Positions 45,301-56,261 of a stretch of DNA of 64,000 nt are shown here, in pieces; position 1 is the first letter of the stretch, and every line of letters starts with the position of its first letter. Where the stretch lies: positions 39,852,157 through 39,916,156 of the forward strand of contig OX424562.1 in NCBI GenBank assembly GCA_949152475.1, read 5' to 3'. The stretch is from Terebella lapidaria (Eukaryota; Annelida; Polychaeta; Terebellida; Terebellidae). Made by a program: the position numbers and the translations under genes. Under the pieces are notes generated by a model that searched no databases, was not told where the DNA came from, and saw only the letters and a list, made by a program, of their open reading frames with translations.

Positions 45301-48300
45301 GTGATTGCATTAGCTACTTGGCGTAATGTTATGTCGGTTCTCCGTGGATTTTATTGCTTTTTTTATTTACATGCATAATGTCAACAGGTGAATTGAGAAA
45401 CCTTCTACACTACTGCTAGGTACTGGTGATCCCCCAGCCCCCACTGTCCCCCCCTTGCCCCCCATCCCCACTGGGGGGGGGGGCAAGACTAACCCGTCGC
45501 TGACGTAGAACTGGCCGCTGGACAGTGTGGCGATCCCGGCGGGTTTACAGAAGTGGAACGGATCCGAGCCCGGCACAAACCTCTCACCCAGTATCAAGTC
45601 AGGCGTGTGCTCCTTGGCTTTGAACCTCATCACCTACAGAAACATTTACAACAATTCTTTTATTGTCATCAGGAAGCGTAGAAATCAACTTGATCCCTGA
45701 CAGTGACCAGTGTAAAGTGCAGTTACCTGTGTTAATGATATCCATACAAAATAAGTTTTTATACAAAGATCATTGTAGACGGCTGAATACTGCAAGGTCC
45801 TTCACAGCAGGTTTGAACCATATTTTACAATGATTGACAACATGATTGGGAAAAGGTCCAGGTTTCACATGAATTTGACAAAATTGACTAGAATCTTGAT
45901 ATCATACAGGAGTTTCATAGACACTGAAGACATGATTGTGGAGTATTTAAGGTTCTCTGCACACATACAGCATGACACTGACCTGGTGCAAAGCCACATC
46001 TGTCACCCACGTGTTGCCATGGCGATCTATGTGCAGCCCATGTGGCATGTAAAACCTATACAGAAACACAAAAAAAACTCCAGACCACCATTCAACAGGA
46101 ACCCTTCAACATTTCCGGATGTACAAACAAAACAGGAACTTGCACGCGACAATGAGCACAGTACAAGCATCCTTGAACAGACAGAAATAGGCACATGATC
46201 CGTGGCAAATGTACATTCATTGCTTTCCCATACCGGTATGTACATGTACACAATTTAATTCTGTTTGGTTTTGGTATAATGTATTATGAGTAAATCACTG
46301 TTGTTTTTTCTTGACACCTGGTGACATTAAGAATAAACCATCTAAATCAAGACATGGTAAAGCCCAGAACATCTTGAGGCCCATCACCTTGTGAGGAGGA
46401 TTTGGTTTGTTCAATCAATATCATTGTAGTGAATCATTGCAATCATGGGAAAGTAATATTTTACTGTGACACGTACATATTAGCGCCCCAGTGGTCCATG
46501 ACCTTGCCATCTTTATTGAAGGTCACAATCACGTCCTCGGCAATCGGCTGAGACAACAGAAACTTGTTGTGAACATCGAAAGAGCTGCTGAAACAAGAAA
46601 TGGTTATAAAGTAATGTTACCCTGACAGGGAGGATTTTAATTTTTGAATGCATCAGTCAAACCCCGACTAGCCGTGGCCGCCAATACATGGACCTGCTAT
46701 CTGTGTACTGACCCAGGTGTCCAGGTCCGCGAGCCTCTGTGGAACACATGGACATTGCCAGCCTTATCTGTGCTGACCCCTGAGATCTGTCCCAGGAATG
46801 ACGCATCTTCCGGCCAATCAGGATCCTCCTCAATTCCTGTGAGAGACAAATGTACTTGTTCACTATCCATTGAGCATTATATTAGAATACACATGACTGT
46901 GGGATATCATGTATGCTTTGACAGAGTTGTGAGTCATCCTCCATAATTTTCTAAAACCCCTTTTATATATAATGAGATATTTATATACAGTGGTCCCTGT
47001 AAGATAAGACTCCTCCGAAATAAGACTTTCCTGTCTGTAAAGACTTTTTTATATTCCCCAAAGGTCAATTTAACATGTAAATGAACCTGTGAAATAAGAC
47101 ATCCTGTAAGATAAGACCTCATTTTTCCTGCAAAAGGTGAGGTCTTATCTTACAGGGACCACTTTGTATGTTTGTATCATTCGTATAAGAAATATAAAAT
47201 ACATGTAAAGAAATAAACTATACCATGTGTAGTAATATGTAATACATTTATACATTACATATCTACTGGGGATATTAACATGAATAACCAACTTTATTCG
47301 ATAAAAAATAACATGAATAAATTAGAGTATATAAATGCCCTTAGTTCAAATGCAAAGTAACATTGAATAATAAAAACAAAGCAGAAATCAAAACCAGAAA
47401 GCTCCTGTGAAAACAAATATAACTGGGAATACGCTGGTATGAAGAGTACATACCATACATGATTGTGTGAGTGCGAAAATACAACTACAAACCTACCTTA
47501 AACATTTATCAACTTTTCTCATTTTATGCTTGACAAGACAAACAGATAAGAAACAGTGGGATACGAAGAACAGCTAAACACAGCATAAAGTTGACAACAA
47601 TACAGTCACGGAGTAGACAATATGACAGACAACGTGATGGACATCAAAGAAATGAATCTGGGATACATGTGTGGTCCACTCTCAGCAACGATCAACACGG
47701 GACAACGATCTATCATCTACTCACTGCGTAGTGGTACGAGTCTCGAATCTTTCACAAGCACTGCCTCCTCTGCCGGTACTACTTTTGTTTCCTTAGCTGC
47801 AGCAGACGTATCCTTACTCGTTGACGAGTCTGTCAGCGGAACATCCTTAATCTCGGCTCTTGCCTGTGACACTCGCGAGTCGTCTGTTTTCGAGCTGCTA
47901 TCCGATTGGCTGGTGACTGGTGGACGTCTGTTTATTGTCTTACGTCCGCTGGTGCCTATTCTTTGTGGATGACGATTTCTTGAATTGTCAACATCTGCAT
48001 TAACACCATCACCCCTATCACCACCTTCATGAACACCTCCACCATCAACATCATCATCGTCATAGCGACCACGATTCCGACTCCGCTGGTTTGTGACCTC
48101 GTCATAGAAATTCTTCTTCTCGTCGTCCGGTTCCTGATTTCCGCTGTCGTACCTGTACTCATAATGACTTGGTATGTACGGGGAGAACTGGTTATAGTAA
48201 TCACCACCACCGACACCATCACCATAATCACGGTAACCACCACGCCGCGCCCCGTAACCCCGGGAGTACTGTCCAGGTATACGTTTGTCGTAGCGTCCAG

Positions 48301-51300
48301 CGCTCTGCCCCATTCGCCGATAAGTTTGCAGCTCGTTACCTTGAGCGTTGCCGCTAGCAATGTCCTCGAGGAGCCGGTTCCGTGGGGGTGGGACGTCGGA
48401 GCCAGGCGGGAATGCAGCCTCGAGCTCACGGTTGTTGTGACCGTAGCAGTCGTAATAACTCCAGCCCTGCGCGCCGTCCGTGTAATACATCATGTAGAAA
48501 TTACACATCTCGTCCGTGTGCAACGCTCTGGCAACAGCAATACATGGCCGTTAGTGAGATTTCATCGATTTTATGATTCATCTCATTTCTCATCCATCAC
48601 AGGAAGAAATCTGATCTATGTACGTGGTCATAGGACATGTACTTGTCAACGAACAAAAATATAGTTGGAAGAACTTACCCAATTTGGGTGTCTGTGGCTT
48701 TGTTCATGGTATTGTACGTACAACGTCCAAGCTTTCAGAGTATAACAGTGATAAACTGAGGTAGGAATCATCGGCAACCAACAGATATTCTAATGTACTG
48801 TGGCTTTTACAAAAGTTTCCAAAAAGAAATATTTGAAAAAGGTAAGCCGATAATTTATATACTCACTATTTGATCGTTAGGGTTGATCTGAAATTTTTCA
48901 TCCATTGGATAAAAAGCCTGGAAGAGAAATTCTCGAAGAATAGAACACAACAAAGAAACATTGCAGTGTGACCACAATCAACGAGAACATTTCCACCTAT
49001 ACAAGTAATATCCAATTTTTTTAATCAAAATCAGAGCCAAAGTCAATTTGACAGACATTTGATGTATACTGTAAAACAACTAATTTGGGCGGCTATTAAA
49101 TTTGGCGGTTGGGAGCCCCACGTTATTTGGCGAAGATTCCATTTGGCGGTTTCAAACCCAAAATATCTAGTTAATTTGGCGGATGATTTAATTTGATGGT
49201 TTTTCCCCTACCGTCAAATTCGCCAAATAAATCATCTGTCAAAATTAATCGTTTTACAGTATTTGGATGGTTTGGGAGATTCCTTATTTCCCATTATCAA
49301 TACAACATAGATCAACATATCTGGCCTCACCTGTGGCCACTGCGGGTTGCCTTTCCCCAGCTGATGCCAGGAGTCGTTGTATTGGTAGCCTGTTATCACA
49401 GTCGCTATAGTGCAAAAAATATTATTTCTCAAGTTCTCGTCATCAAATAAATAGCTAATTTTAGATTTGATAATATGTTTTGATAATATGACATCAAAGG
49501 TTTGATTCTAATCTTCTAACAATATGGGCTATTACCTAGGGAATGCGCGTGAACTCGGAAAGCAAACGGAAACAGAGGCTGCTTGCCCTTGTACTGACAG
49601 GAAATGTCCAGACTGAACTCTGAAACACACAATAAATCATCGTATCAAACATCATTCTGCGAGCTGTTTTACTCATGCAAGACTTTCAAACAAGGATAAG
49701 ACAATACACAAAGAAATACAATGAATCTGAATTATATGAACTGTTGTCAAAATATCCATTATTGATTAAAGGCCTCTGGCCACATGCATATACAACATGT
49801 ACAAGAGTACACAGGTGTTAGCATATCATGTAGGTATATGTTCATCTTTATGTAGATTATCTTTGAATGAAAACACACCCCTTTTACGGAAGCCAAGTAA
49901 GGAAGTGTTTATTATAGAGGTAAGTATATAACAATGCATACTCACTCTCTTTATGCGGAGGAATTGGTTCACCCCCGCTCACGATCAACATGATCCCTGC
50001 GATGTTGCTTGGGCTAAAACAACAAGTTAGATTTGACTTTATCAGGTAATGGCACGCGACATTACTTTACTTATTAACATGTGGGGGAACATAGGGACAT
50101 TTCAGCATAATGACTATTGTCTAGTCTACTTATTTCTCAATTCATGTTTCTCCATCATTTTACAGCACACATACAGTCACCTATAATGTACTGGTACATG
50201 TTAACACAAGTATTGACGTGTTGATGAGCGAAGTGTGTGTAAGTGTTGGCCGACATCCTACCTGACATCTGTAACCGTCATTCTGATTCCAGAGTGATCA
50301 CTCTCATCAGCTGTCAATAGAGGATCAATCAATCAATCGATATCATTGATCATTATCTCTGGGGTAGCATCCAATGCAATCAAACTTCAAAGAGACCACA
50401 AGAAGGAACAACATTCTAAGCACTAAAATAACACCGTGATACGTGTTTGATACATACGCAGGAGAGAGTTTTTGTAATGTACTTGTAGCACGATGTATTC
50501 CACAGTCTCGCCTCCAATGTGAAAACCTACATCTGATGACAAGAACAAACCCATCTGAATTAGAACCACTTTATATCATGACTACATGTAATGGAAAACA
50601 TTTCAAAATTTAAAACTTTCATCAGCTTCAAAACTTGATAATGACAGTAAGAAAATATTACGAGGTATAAACTCGAGTCAAGAATCTGTTGGGAGACCTC
50701 TGGAAGGGTTACCTTCAGGCAGGTGTGTGGGGTTGGCGTGTTTGGCCCACGCGAACATGATACTTTCACCGTGTGCACAAGCGCGCCCGCCACACTTCCT
50801 GAAAATCAAAGAAAAGTACAACTGTCAGGGCAAAGCCTATTGGTGGTATCAGATAACTGAACAATAGTCAGGAGTGGGATGTGGAGTTATTATATACCTA
50901 TGATGTCATTCGTTTGCATAACACCGTTTGAGCCCTGTATGATAACAAGGGTCAGCGGGCAAATACGAGGGCAAATATCAGGGCAAATACTGTCTGGTAT
51001 CCTGCCCGCTGTCAACGATTGCTCATGCGCATTGAATGATGCTGCCATAACAACACATGCACGTGTCCTGTTGTACTTTACTTGATTCTTTTCACGGTAT
51101 ATAATAAACACAAGATCACCTGGTTTTTCCAGCATGTGCCCCGATATTTGCACTTAATCTCGGCATTACTCTCGGCAAATACTCGGGATCTAGGGCAAAT
51201 AGCAGATCACATGCTGGAAAAACAAGGTAATATTCATGATATTGTCTATATATCACCCTCCTACACTCAGGTCTGTATCTGAGATAGGAACCCCTCGATC

Positions 51301-54300
51301 TCCACCAGATACAGCCCCTCATCAGGAGTGTGAGATCTACTCTGTGGACCTTGACGACATCACCATGGTTACAAACGAGACAGCACTCACCAGGTTTGTT
51401 CTGATGACCCTGGCGTCTTACAACCAAACAGCAAGATATGATGTGCACGACTGTTTTCCGACAGTGCCTGGAAATCCGCTGTGTGAGACAGAAAATTATC
51501 ACTTAAATCACTTGGTTTTCTTCAAAATTTGTTGTGGTCTGTAATAACATAAGTAATGAGTCTACAATATGAAGATTCCACAACTTTAGTATAGCAAACA
51601 ACAAATGCATACATGAATATACTGAAACTATTTGATACCTTGATAAACTGCGCAGGGAATTACTGATAAATTCACATTGGAGTTGCTCATAAGATAACAA
51701 ACATAATTTGAATGACAACAAAATCAACATACTGATGTAAGCATCTTTCTCAGGAGCTTTCATTGTTGTACACCAATACTGGTCATCCTGCGACACACAA
51801 GAAACAACCAACATCAAAATACAAAATGTAAGACATCAGTATCAGTGAAGTTACACACAAAAATTAGCCCAATGGGCTAGAAAGGTTACCGGAGAAATAT
51901 ACAGAGTTAAGCCGAGAAAGTTGAAGGTCAAATTCAAGGTGACCACTGAAATCGCCATATCTCTAACCTTGAAAAGGGGATCAAAGGTTAAATTCTAGAT
52001 CACCAAACTATTCAGCATACATCATTTCCTATATGTTCACTATGGACCCCTAAGCTGTAAATTTGATAATAAGCGAGATATAAGCCATTTTGTAATCTGA
52101 CTTTGAAAATAAAATGACTGACCTTGAAATTTAGGTCAAAGGTCAAATTCAATATCATTAAAATATTCAGAATATATCATTTCCTATATGTTCACAATTG
52201 ATTCCTAAGCTGTAAAGTCGATAATAAGCGAGATATTAGCCATTTCGTCCTGTTGACCTTGAAAATGAGGTCAAAAGTCAAATTCAAGGTCACTAGAATA
52301 TTCAGCATATATCATTTCCTATATGTTCACAATTGATTTCTAAGCTGTAAAGTCGCTAATAAGCAAGATATTGGCCGTTTTGTCCTGTGACCTTGAAAAT
52401 GAGGTCAAAGGTCAAATTCAAGGTCACGAGAATTTTCAGCATATATCATTTTCTATATGTTCACAATCGATTCCTAAGCTGTAAAGTCGCTAATAAGCAA
52501 GATATTGGCCATTTTGTCCTGTGACCTTGAAAATGAGGTCAAAGCTCAAATTCAAGGCCACGAGAATATTCAGCATATATCATTTCCTATATGTTCATAA
52601 TTGATTCCTAAGCTGTAAAGTCCATAATGAGCAAGCCATTAGCCATTTTGTCCTGTGACCTTGGAAATTAGGTCAAAGGTGAAGTTCAAGGTCATGACAA
52701 TGTTCAGAATATATCATTTTCTATATGTCCCCAATTGATTGCTAAGCTGTAAAGTCAATAAAAAGCGAGATATTACCCATTTCGTTCTCTGACCTTGAAA
52801 ATGAGGTCAAAGGTCAAATTCAAGGTCATAGCAATATTCAGCATATATCATTTCCTATATGTTCATAATTGATTCCTAAGCTGTGAAATCGATAATAAGC
52901 GAGATATTAGCTATTTTGTCCTGCGACCTTGAAAAGGAGGTCAAGGTCAAATTCAAGGTCATAGCAATATTCAGCATATATCATTTCCTATATGTTCACA
53001 ATTGATTGCTAAGCTGTAAAGTGGATAAAAAGCGAGATATCAGCCATTTTGTCCTGTGATCCTGAAAATGAGGTCAAAGGTCAAATTGATAGTCTCGATA
53101 TTAATCTGCATATATCATTTCCTATATGTCCACAATTGATTCCTAAGCTGTAAAGTCAATAATAAGCGAAATATTAGCCATTTTGAGCTCTGACCTTGAA
53201 ACTGAGGTCAGAGGTCAAATTCAAGGTCACGATAATATTCAGCATATATCATTTCCTATATGACCACAGTTGCTCCCTAAGCTGTAGAATCGATAATAAA
53301 TGAGATATTAGCCATTTTGTCCTGTGACTTTGAAAATGAGGTCAAAGCTCAAATTCAAGGTCACAAGAATATTCAGCATATATCATTTCCTATATGTCCA
53401 CAATTGCTCCCTAAGCTGTAGAATCGATAATAAATGAGATATTAGCCATTTTGTCCTGTGACTTTGAAAATGAGGTCAAAGGTCAAATTCAAGGTCATGA
53501 CAATAATCTGCATATATCATTTCCTATAAGTTCATAATTGATTCCTACACTGTAAAGTCAATAATAAGCAAGATATTAGCCATTTTGTGCTTTGACCTTG
53601 AAACTGAGGTCAGAAGTCAAATTCAAGATCACGAGAATATTCAGCATATATCATTTCCTATATGTCCACAATTGATCCCTAAGCTGTAAAATCGATAATA
53701 AGGGAGATATTAGCCATTCTGTGGTGTGACCTTGAAAATGAGGTCAAAGGTCAAATTCAAGGTCATCAGAATATTCGGCATATATCATTTCCTATATGTC
53801 CACAATTGGTTCCTAAGCTGTAAAGTCGTTAATAAGCAAGATATTAGACATTTTGTGCTCTGACCTTGAAACCGAGGTCAGAGGTCAAATTCAAGACCCT
53901 GAGAATATTCAGCATATATCATTTCCTATATGTCCACAATTGATTCCTAGTCTCTAATCTCAATATTAAGTGAGATATTAGGCTTAATGTGTCCCATTGT
54001 CAAGCATAGGAGAATTTAACATGGGAAAGTCCCATTTGGGCCGAGTTTGGGCCCAAAATGGCCTACTTCGAGCGATTCAAGGGCAACGAAATTTATACGT
54101 GTCACAGGGGTACATATGAGGAGTGTTATGCATTGATAAGAAAAATAGTTACTGAACGGATTCTGAGAAAACGACCGTCAAAGTCCAAAATTGGCCATTT
54201 TTCGACGAAAATGGCCCTCTGACCTTGAAACCGAGGTCAGAGGTCAAATTCAAGGTCACCAGAATATTCAGGATATATCATTTCCTATATGTGCACAATT

Positions 54301-55053
54301 GATTCCTAGTCTCTAATCTCAATATTAAGTGAGATATTAGGCTTAATTGTGTCCCATTATAAAGCATAGGAGAATTTAACATGGGAGAGTCCCATTTGGG
54401 CCGAGTTTGGGCCCAAAATGGCCCACTTCGAGCGATTCAAGGGCAACGAAATTTATACATGTCACAGGGGCACATAGGAGGAGTGTTATGCATCAATAAG
54501 AAAAAAAGTTACTGATAAGATTTTGAGAAAATGATTGTCAAAGTCCAAAATTGGCCATTTTTCGACGAAAACGGCCGCCATTTTGAAAAAAATTGGAAAA
54601 TCAGAAAACTAAAAAAAACCTTTCCTGGAAATATTTTTAGTTATTTTTGTGCAAAATTTCAGAAATATTCCATCATAAACTTTAAAGATAAAAATGTGAA
54701 CGGACGGACGGACGGACGACGGACGACGGACGACGGACGACGGACGCCGGACGCAACGCCATGGCAATAGGTTATCGGACCAAAGGTCCGGTAACCTAAA
54801 AAGGAGCCAATATTCTCTTTGATTCTTATCATTTATCATATTCTACTCTGACCATGTCTGGAGTGACACCGGGCATGGTGATGTCGATATCGCGGGGCTC
54901 GCTACCCGCGTCCATCTCCGTGTAGTCGGTCTTGAGAGTATCACTGTCTGTTGTCCGGATCATGTCTGGATCCTCGTCTCCATGGCAACAAGCCAGCGTT
55001 ACCAAGGAGACCAACAGCAGCACCACGTAGACAGTTCTTCGTGAAATCATCAT
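36319..55053 (-). CDS. PAM: Peptidylglycine alpha-amidating monooxygenase, bifunctional PHM-PAL, membrane-anchored, 22 coding exons, 1010 aa
   Basis: Exons in transcript order: 55053-54847, 51787-51733, 51478-51391, 50798-50713, 50526-50458, 50310-50262, 50013-49946, 49619-49536, 49404-49331, 48917-48867, 48731-48679, 48527-47725, 46836-46713, 46587-46477, 46055-45983, 45633-45494, 45289-45207, 39037-38840, 38410-38298, 38040-37926, 37754-37551, 36503-36319. All have GT/AG sites and matching phases (3033 nt). The enzyme converts C-terminal Gly-extended neuropeptides to amides in the secretory pathway. There is a signal peptide at residues 1-about 24. PHM follows with copper ligands H100/H101, H162, H231/H233 and M302. 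A 240-residue linker leads to PAL (about 565-880), whose Zn histidines are H646, H753 and H849. The transmembrane segment (about 922-944) and a 60-residue acidic cytosolic tail end the protein. All key metal ligands are present, so it should be active. Introns 1 and 17 hold large repeats. Confidence 0.95.
37551..37754 (-). CDS. PAM: PAM exon 21: juxtamembrane and transmembrane exon
   Basis: 68 codons bounded by phase-1 introns on both sides. It encodes an acidic stalk and the hydrophobic segment ASLIIGALLIVPVIIIVVIT with a basic stop-transfer run (RLKKR). Removal would keep the frame and give a soluble enzyme. Its acceptor is preceded by an unusually long C tract. Confidence 0.85.
37769..37792 (-). 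promoter_or_regulatory. Homopolymeric C tract as the polypyrimidine tract of PAM exon 21
   Basis: The plus-strand G run at about 37771-37790 reads as a run of C in the PAM transcript, ending about 15 nt before the AG at the exon 21 acceptor. It serves as the polypyrimidine tract and is prone to length change. An effect on exon inclusion is inference. Confidence 0.5.
39190..39848. repeat. 134-bp tandem repeat, left part of interrupted array
   Basis: Units contain GACCTTGAAAATGAGGTCAA, ATTCAGCATATATCATTTCC and GCGAGATATTAGCCATTTTG. Starts of the first motif at 39521, 39655 and 39789 give an exact 134-bp period. The array stops in mid-unit at the LINE junction and resumes at 43600. Confidence 0.9.
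40282..40725 (+). pseudogene. LINE N-terminal region with a 2A-like motif and start of the endonuclease
   Basis: The frame contains the hydrophobic run FGLSALLILA followed by GDIASNPGP (40609-40635). This closely matches the 2A ribosome-skipping consensus D(V/I)ExNPGP but has Ala in place of Glu. Directly after it come the first endonuclease residues (CGNCRSIRNKGPAIADL). The frame stops at 40725, just before the expected catalytic Glu region. Confidence 0.7.
40724..43450 (+). pseudogene. LINE endonuclease-reverse transcriptase, main frame
   Basis: In another frame from the upstream piece, it has endonuclease motifs GGGVGFLV, YRPPGSG, SGDFNIH, HTLDLLIT and LSDH. RT motifs follow: NYRPVSGL, FQSAYKSGHSTETAL, DLSAAFDTIDH, GVPQGSVLGP and FYADDTQLY. 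The C-terminal end is typical of CR1 (SFRHQLKTHLF). The segment with the catalytic Glu (the ETW motif) is missing at the junction near 40723. The frame is open upstream to 40610, but those first ~37 codons are out of register. Confidence 0.85.
43600..44180. repeat. 134-bp tandem repeat, right part of interrupted array
   Basis: The array resumes in the same unit (TTTCCTATATG) in which it broke off before the LINE at 39848, and continues for about four units before the spacer modules. Confidence 0.9.
45429..45492 (-). promoter_or_regulatory. G-quadruplex-capable run beside a C-run at the start of PAM intron 16
   Basis: In the transcript, about 9 nt after the exon 16 donor GTTAGT, a run of 11 C is followed by five G-runs of 4, 6, 7, 5 and 5 separated by 2-5 nt. 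This can form a G-quadruplex or pair with the C-run. Its closeness to the 5' splice site suggests a splicing influence, which is inference. Confidence 0.5.
46988..47163. mobile_element. Small MITE in PAM intron 12
   Basis: Terminal inverted repeats of about 23 bp: CAGTGGTCCCTGTAAGATAA at the left and its inverse at 47141-47163. The interior also repeats the TAAGAC motif. A target duplication is not clear; the CAGTGG start resembles hAT-type ends, but family assignment is uncertain. Confidence 0.65.
47725..48527 (-). CDS. PAM: PAM exon 12: PHM C-terminus and long disordered linker
   Basis: This exon supplies the PHM copper-site methionine (TDEMCNFYMMYY) and then about 240 residues of low-complexity Gly/Tyr/Arg/Asp/Ser sequence before PAL. 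Dibasic sites such as DKR and NRR could allow endoproteolytic release of PHM from PAL, as is known for mammalian PAM. Skipping this exon would both lose the methionine and break the frame, so it is obligatory. The donor GTGAGTAG overlaps an in-frame stop just downstream. Confidence 0.85.
49067..49261. mobile_element. Small MITE in PAM intron 9
   Basis: Inverted ends CTGTAAAAC(a/g)A(c/t)TAATTT flanked by TA on both sides. The interior is itself inverted and rich in TTTGGCGG. It fits a Tc1/mariner-type MITE and lies about 70 bp from exon 9. Confidence 0.7.
51862..54802 (-). mobile_element. HINE/Helentron-like element in PAM intron 1
   Basis: Ends and layout match the intron 17 copy: a 5' stem at 54802, a GGAC-rich microsatellite, two spacer modules (about 53980-54217 and 54341-54570), a longer 134-bp array, and a 3' hairpin TAGCCCA-T-TGGGCTA at 51862. 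It lies in the same orientation as PAM and its 5' end is only about 45 bp from the exon 1 donor. Confidence 0.6.
51890..53965. repeat. 134-bp tandem array in PAM intron 1
   Basis: About 15 units with a 134-bp period (motif starts at 52389 and 52523). Units differ by scattered substitutions and a few short indels, unlike the more uniform units in intron 17. Confidence 0.9.
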
Positions 55054-56261
55054 GTTTTTTTTTTCAGTCTAGTTAGTGATTATGTTTCAGCAGGATATGT
55101 TTTGAGATTTTTTTGCCCTCCGTTTCCAAGAACATAGAGATCTATGACCGTAAAACAATCATGTTGCTTGAGAGATGCATCTGTTGTTGTTGCGGCTCCT
55201 ATTCAACAATTCAGCGTTGGGTTCCTGCGATGTGCTGATTTTCATGGCAGCGCTATGTGAAGAAGATATCCCACAACCTCCCGCAGATGTTACCTGAAAT
55301 TGACAAGGTAAATTGTAACTAGAGAAGTCCTGGCCCGGTAACTACCAATATATCATGTATATGGTATGCCGTGAAAACTATAAACTTTCAAATAACACAC
55401 ATGTATGTATACAGTTCAGAACTTCAGAATACACCAGAATGATGTATAATAATGGTCAACACATGTCTCAGTTTTTTAAATTCAACTTTTCAACAATGCT
55501 GGTGCATCCTTGGTATAGAGTAAAAGTCAGATGTTCAAAGCTTGCAGTGTTCATCAGAGCGTGCTGACACCACACTGCCTACATGCCAACAATCACGGCC
55601 TTTAATTTGTCGTAGAAACACAAGCACAGAAATCCTCAGGTGTTAGACGTGGGTTATAACGTGTGATGCGCATTAAACTACACCATCTTCACCAATGTCT
55701 GTGCTGCCTCTCTTTATTATATGATCAATAATGATTATATTCAGATCTTCACTGTCTACAAAATGCAAATGTCACAGAACAATTATTGATTTTTCATATA
55801 TCTAAGTACTTGCACATGTCCATCCAGGCAAAAACAAGATGCTGGGCCACTGCTTGTAAGCAGAAAATAGATGTACCTTTAATGTATTCCATTTTATCTT
55901 GTTTCTATACACACAGAATTCATTCACTCAAATTCAGTTCCAGTTGTGTGTGACATGTTCCCACCGATGGCTGTATTTATTGTACACCTACTCAGTCTAC
56001 ACCTGCAGGTACCCTTTGATAATCAAATATGATATTATATATAGCTGAAAGCCTGGTGAAAGGTGCAATAAATTGCAAACCTGACTGAAATATGGGATAA
56101 AAATTCCAGTTATCCCAGCATATACACAGAGAGTATCCAGGTATATCTGATAACTAATCCCTTTACATCTGTTCATGTTGTTAAAAGCCATTTAATATGT
56201 CACTGTCTGTGGACTGTGTTCTACACAATATATGTATGTGAAAAATATCTTCTGTTTGAAA
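55054..56261. other. Upstream flank of PAM, no gene seen
   Basis: This should hold the PAM 5' UTR and promoter. No TATA box or further coding exon could be assigned. Confidence 0.4.

Noticed and set aside
47622..48664. Plus-strand frames opposite PAM exon 12
   Set aside because: They are antisense to the exon that carries the PHM methionine and fits the PAM splice phases.
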